6,518 nucleotides of DNA from Methanobacteriota archaeon (GTDB taxonomy: Archaea > Thermoplasmatota > Poseidoniia > Poseidoniales > Poseidoniaceae), in NCBI GenBank assembly GCA_002726395.1, contig PBTA01000062.1, forward strand, positions 1 through 6,518, written 5' to 3'. The translations under genes and the position numbers were made by a program. Shown in pieces: positions 6,243 through 6,518 of the stretch; position 1 is the first letter of the stretch, and the number at the start of each line of letters is the position of its first letter. Under the pieces are notes generated by a model, which did not search any database, was not told the DNA's origin, and saw only the letters and a list, made by a program, of their open reading frames with translations.

Positions 6243-6518
6243 TTAGATCCTAGATTTTGACATCTGTCTTACAATTACATCTGCAATACCTATATCGACT
6301 AATTTACTGGAACTATTAGCCAACTCTTGATCAAACATTTGTTCAAAGTTGTCATCAGCTTTGGAATCGAAAAGACCATCACTCAGCTTACTTTCTCTTG
6401 CTTGCCGCAAAAGAGTTTCTAGGAAAATTGCTTCGAACTGATCCGCAACGTTCTGTAAATCACTTAGGGGTTGATCACTTGTTTTTGGATGTTTTTGCTC
6501 AATCGAAAATTTTTTATC
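6243..6518 (-). CDS. flgJ: Rod-binding protein, FlgJ N-terminal-domain type (partial, C-terminal 91 residues)
   Basis: The reverse strand stays open from the window edge to a TAA stop and encodes 91 residues; the start lies outside the window. The motif FEAIFLETLLRQARES, followed by LFDS and FEQMFDQELA, is the signature of the rod-binding domain found in the N-terminal half of FlgJ and in the short FlgJ/CheL proteins of alphaproteobacteria. Family knowledge: this domain helps the rod assemble in the periplasm. The protein ends at VIVRQMSKSRI, right after the rod-binding domain, so the peptidoglycan-hydrolase domain of enterobacterial FlgJ is absent. A separate lytic enzyme would then be needed for the rod to cross the cell wall (inference). 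The stop lies only 2 bases before the flgK start, and the flgK ribosome binding site lies inside this gene's last codons, so the two genes are probably co-transcribed and translationally coupled. The family call is fairly secure; the symbol follows domain and neighbourhood. Confidence 0.85.
   Translation of the reverse strand, partial: DKKFSIEQKHPKTSDQPLSDLQNVADQFEAIFLETLLRQARESKLSDGLFDSKADDNFEQMFDQELANSSSKLVDIGIADVIVRQMSKSRI
6248..6251 (-). promoter_or_regulatory. Ribosome binding site of flgK inside the end of flgJ
   Basis: AGGA lies 7 bases before the ATG of flgK, within the last codons of the rod-binding protein gene. Its position, plus a gap of only 2 bases between stop and start, supports the chosen start and suggests that ribosomes finishing flgJ re-initiate on flgK. 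Confidence 0.7.

Overview
The window is a piece of a flagellar gene cluster, with every gene read from the minus strand. In transcription order (high to low coordinates) it holds: the C-terminal end of a rod-binding protein of the FlgJ type (6243-6518, cut by the window edge), the hook-filament junction proteins FlgK (1918-6240) and FlgL (633-1901), and the N-terminal part of a FlgE/FlgF/FlgG-family rod or hook protein (1-563, cut by the window edge). No plus-strand gene, RNA gene, mobile element or CRISPR array is supported. The only gap longer than 16 bases is 564-632, and it carries a promoter.

The first three genes look like one operon. Only 2 bases separate flgJ from flgK and 16 separate flgK from flgL, so translational coupling is likely. 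The last gene starts a new unit. Directly upstream of it is a near-perfect sigma-54 promoter (TGGCAC-N5-TTGCT, 589-604), then an 18-base perfect palindrome (571-588) that covers the predicted transcription start and part of the ribosome binding site. Known biology fits: RpoN-dependent promoters drive middle-class hook and basal-body genes in many polar-flagellated Proteobacteria, and FlgJ, FlgK and FlgL act at rod assembly and the hook-filament junction.

The organism is probably an AT-rich proteobacterium, most likely an alphaproteobacterium. This is inferred from what appears to be a single-domain FlgJ, the flgJ-flgK-flgL order and the sigma-54 promoter. No species is recognised.

The most unusual content is in the junction proteins. 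FlgK is 1440 residues against roughly 450-650 for typical members. Its conserved termini are intact, but about 900 residues of Ser/Asn/Thr-rich, beta-type sequence are inserted between the usual middle region and the C-terminal helices. FlgL is 422 residues against roughly 300-320, with an insertion of about 120 residues at the equivalent place. Both insertions carry a similar flagellin 'IN'-like module, which suggests parallel elaboration of the surface of the two junction rings.
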